DNA of 64,000 nucleotides, taken from Patulibacter americanus DSM 16676. Lineage in GTDB: Bacteria > Actinomycetota > Thermoleophilia > Solirubrobacterales > Solirubrobacteraceae. The stretch is from contig NZ_ATUD01000010.1 of the NCBI RefSeq assembly GCF_000420025.1, forward strand, positions 103,808 through 167,807, given 5' to 3'. How positions within the stretch are numbered: position 1 is the stretch's first letter; each line of letters starts with the position of its first letter. Shown one piece after another: positions 63,142 through 64,000 of the stretch. The position numbers and the translations under genes were made by a program. A model generated the notes under the pieces. That model was not told the origin of the DNA. It worked only from the letters and a program-made list of their open reading frames with translations, and searched no databases.

Positions 63142-64000
63142 ATGAGCCCGCTCTCCGTCCCCCAGGGACGCAACCGGTTCGTGCTGCTGGCCGCCGCCGT
63201 GCTGCTGGCGGTCCTCTGCGCGTTCGGGACCGTGCAGGTGATGAGCGGCAACGCCGCGCCCTCCGCCGCCGAGCGCGCCGCCGCCTGCACGCCGGGCGGC
63301 ACGGGGACGCCCACCGGCGAGGGCTACGGCGAGACCGGCGCGTCCGGCGTCCTGCCCGGCGGCTCGGGCTCCGGCTCGACCGGTTCCGGCGCGTCCGGCG
63401 GATCCCCCGACGGCGCAGGCTCGGCCGCCTGCGACCCGCCGGGGCGCGACTGCCCGACGGGCACCCCCTCGACGCCCACGGGCGACGGCTACGGCGAGAC
63501 GGGCGCGTCCGGCGTCCTGCCCGGCAGCGCGGCCGCCGACGCCTGCGACCCGCCCGCCCCGGACTGCGTGACAGGCGCGCCGTCCACGCCCACGGGCGAC
63601 GGCTACGGTGAGACGGGCGCCTCCGGCGTCCTCCCCGGCAGCGCGGCCGCCGACGCCTGCGACCCGCCCGCCCCGGACTGCGTGACGGGCACTCCCTCGT
63701 CGCCCACGGGCGACGGCTACGGCGAGACGGGCGCCTCCGGCGTCCTCCCCGGCGACGCGGCGAAGGCCTGCGATCCCGCCGACACCACCACTTGCACCCC
63801 CGGCACCCCGGGGTCGCCCACGGGCGACGGCTACGGCGAGACGGGCGCCTCCGGCGTCCTCCCGGGCCGCGACTGCACCACCCGCGGCGGGTCCGCGACG
63901 CCCGACGACGACGCGTCCGCTGGTCGGGGGACCGCGGACGATGACGTCGCGGGCGCCCCCGCCGTGGACTCGGACGACGCCGCCGGGGCCCCCGGCTCCG
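63142..64000 (+). CDS. Secreted repeat protein with PTGDGYGETGASGVLPG units, cut by window end
   Basis: An open frame of at least 286 residues that runs past the window. An N-terminal membrane/signal segment (RFVLLAAAVLLAVLCAFGTVQV, about 12-33) leads to an extracytoplasmic region made of tandem repeats. The core PTGDGYGETGASGVLPG occurs five times, starting at residues 57, 112, 150, 188 and 226; the last four are exactly 38 residues apart. Linkers carry paired Cys (CDPPAPDC type). After the fifth copy the chain becomes Asp/Ala-rich. No known family is recognised. An adhesive, cell-wall or polymer-binding role would be speculation. It follows the response regulator by 215 bases. Confidence 0.75.
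   Translation, partial: MSPLSVPQGRNRFVLLAAAVLLAVLCAFGTVQVMSGNAAPSAAERAAACTPGGTGTPTGEGYGETGASGVLPGGSGSGSTGSGASGGSPDGAGSAACDPPGRDCPTGTPSTPTGDGYGETGASGVLPGSAAADACDPPAPDCVTGAPSTPTGDGYGETGASGVLPGSAAADACDPPAPDCVTGTPSSPTGDGYGETGASGVLPGDAAKACDPADTTTCTPGTPGSPTGDGYGETGASGVLPGRDCTTRGGSATPDDDASAGRGTADDDVAGAPAVDSDDAAGAPGS
63307..63867 (+). repeat. Coding tandem repeat, 114-bp period
   Basis: Five copies of a 51-base core; the last four have a period of exactly 114 bases. The interval GGCAGCGCGGCCGCCGAC plus the following Cys-pair codons is almost identical between copies 2, 3 and 4, pointing to recent expansion. Confidence 0.85.

Noticed and set aside
63084..63611. Arg-rich frame overlapping the start of the repeat protein
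   Set aside because: It is the +1 shadow of the repeat-protein frame, which has a signal peptide and regular repeats and runs on to the window end.

Overview
The window is a very GC-rich, densely coded bacterial chromosome segment. Codon use, the complete nuoA-N order and the gene families suggest a high-GC actinomycete, with Thermoleophilia/Solirubrobacterales (a Patulibacter- or Conexibacter-like organism) as the best guess. That placement is inference from gene content only. No rRNA, tRNA, CRISPR array or insertion sequence was found.

Layout. Positions 1-11371 hold housekeeping and surface genes: the end of a MIP channel, an acyl-CoA ligase, an EamA exporter, serS, two tandem secreted paralogues (one with a frameshift), a SpoU RNA methyltransferase, a lipoprotein cytochrome c and a degenerate cupredoxin-like protein. 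Positions 11372-12360 are an unusually long gene-free stretch with a nested hairpin and repeats. Positions 13008-28758 are a complete fourteen-gene complex I operon, nuoABCDEFGHIJKLMN, mostly joined by ATGA-type overlaps. It has lineage-specific features: a disordered NuoD N-terminus, extended NuoE, a Gly/Ala tail on NuoM, and loss of the TM5 glutamate in NuoL.

Positions 28957-41372 mix a secreted protein with a histone-H1-like tail, a tandem-duplicated ThyX-like protein, a methyltransferase, and a three-gene LEA-like/holin-like envelope-stress operon divergent from a manganese catalase. They are followed by a DUF1963 protein, glutamate dehydrogenase and an SGNH hydrolase.

Positions 41515-60981 are a surface polysaccharide locus. 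An eight-gene minus-strand operon (GT2, GT4, polymerase/ligase, double GNAT, GT4, Wzx flippase, asparagine-synthetase-like, beta-helix) ends at a 20-bp-stem terminator. Beyond its start lie a divergent GT4, a JmjC-like cupin coupled to the initiating sugar phosphotransferase, a Wzz/BY-kinase and an O-antigen-ligase/TPR protein. A divergent NarL-type histidine kinase and response regulator flank the locus. The window ends inside a secreted protein built from tandem 38-residue cysteine-paired repeats.

Two regulatory patterns stand out. A C-rich box followed by ATCGGGTGACGGGG lies before several surface genes, twice at exactly the same distance from the start codon. Many operon-leading genes also have a TANNNT -10 box only 7-9 bases before the start codon, which suggests leaderless mRNAs.
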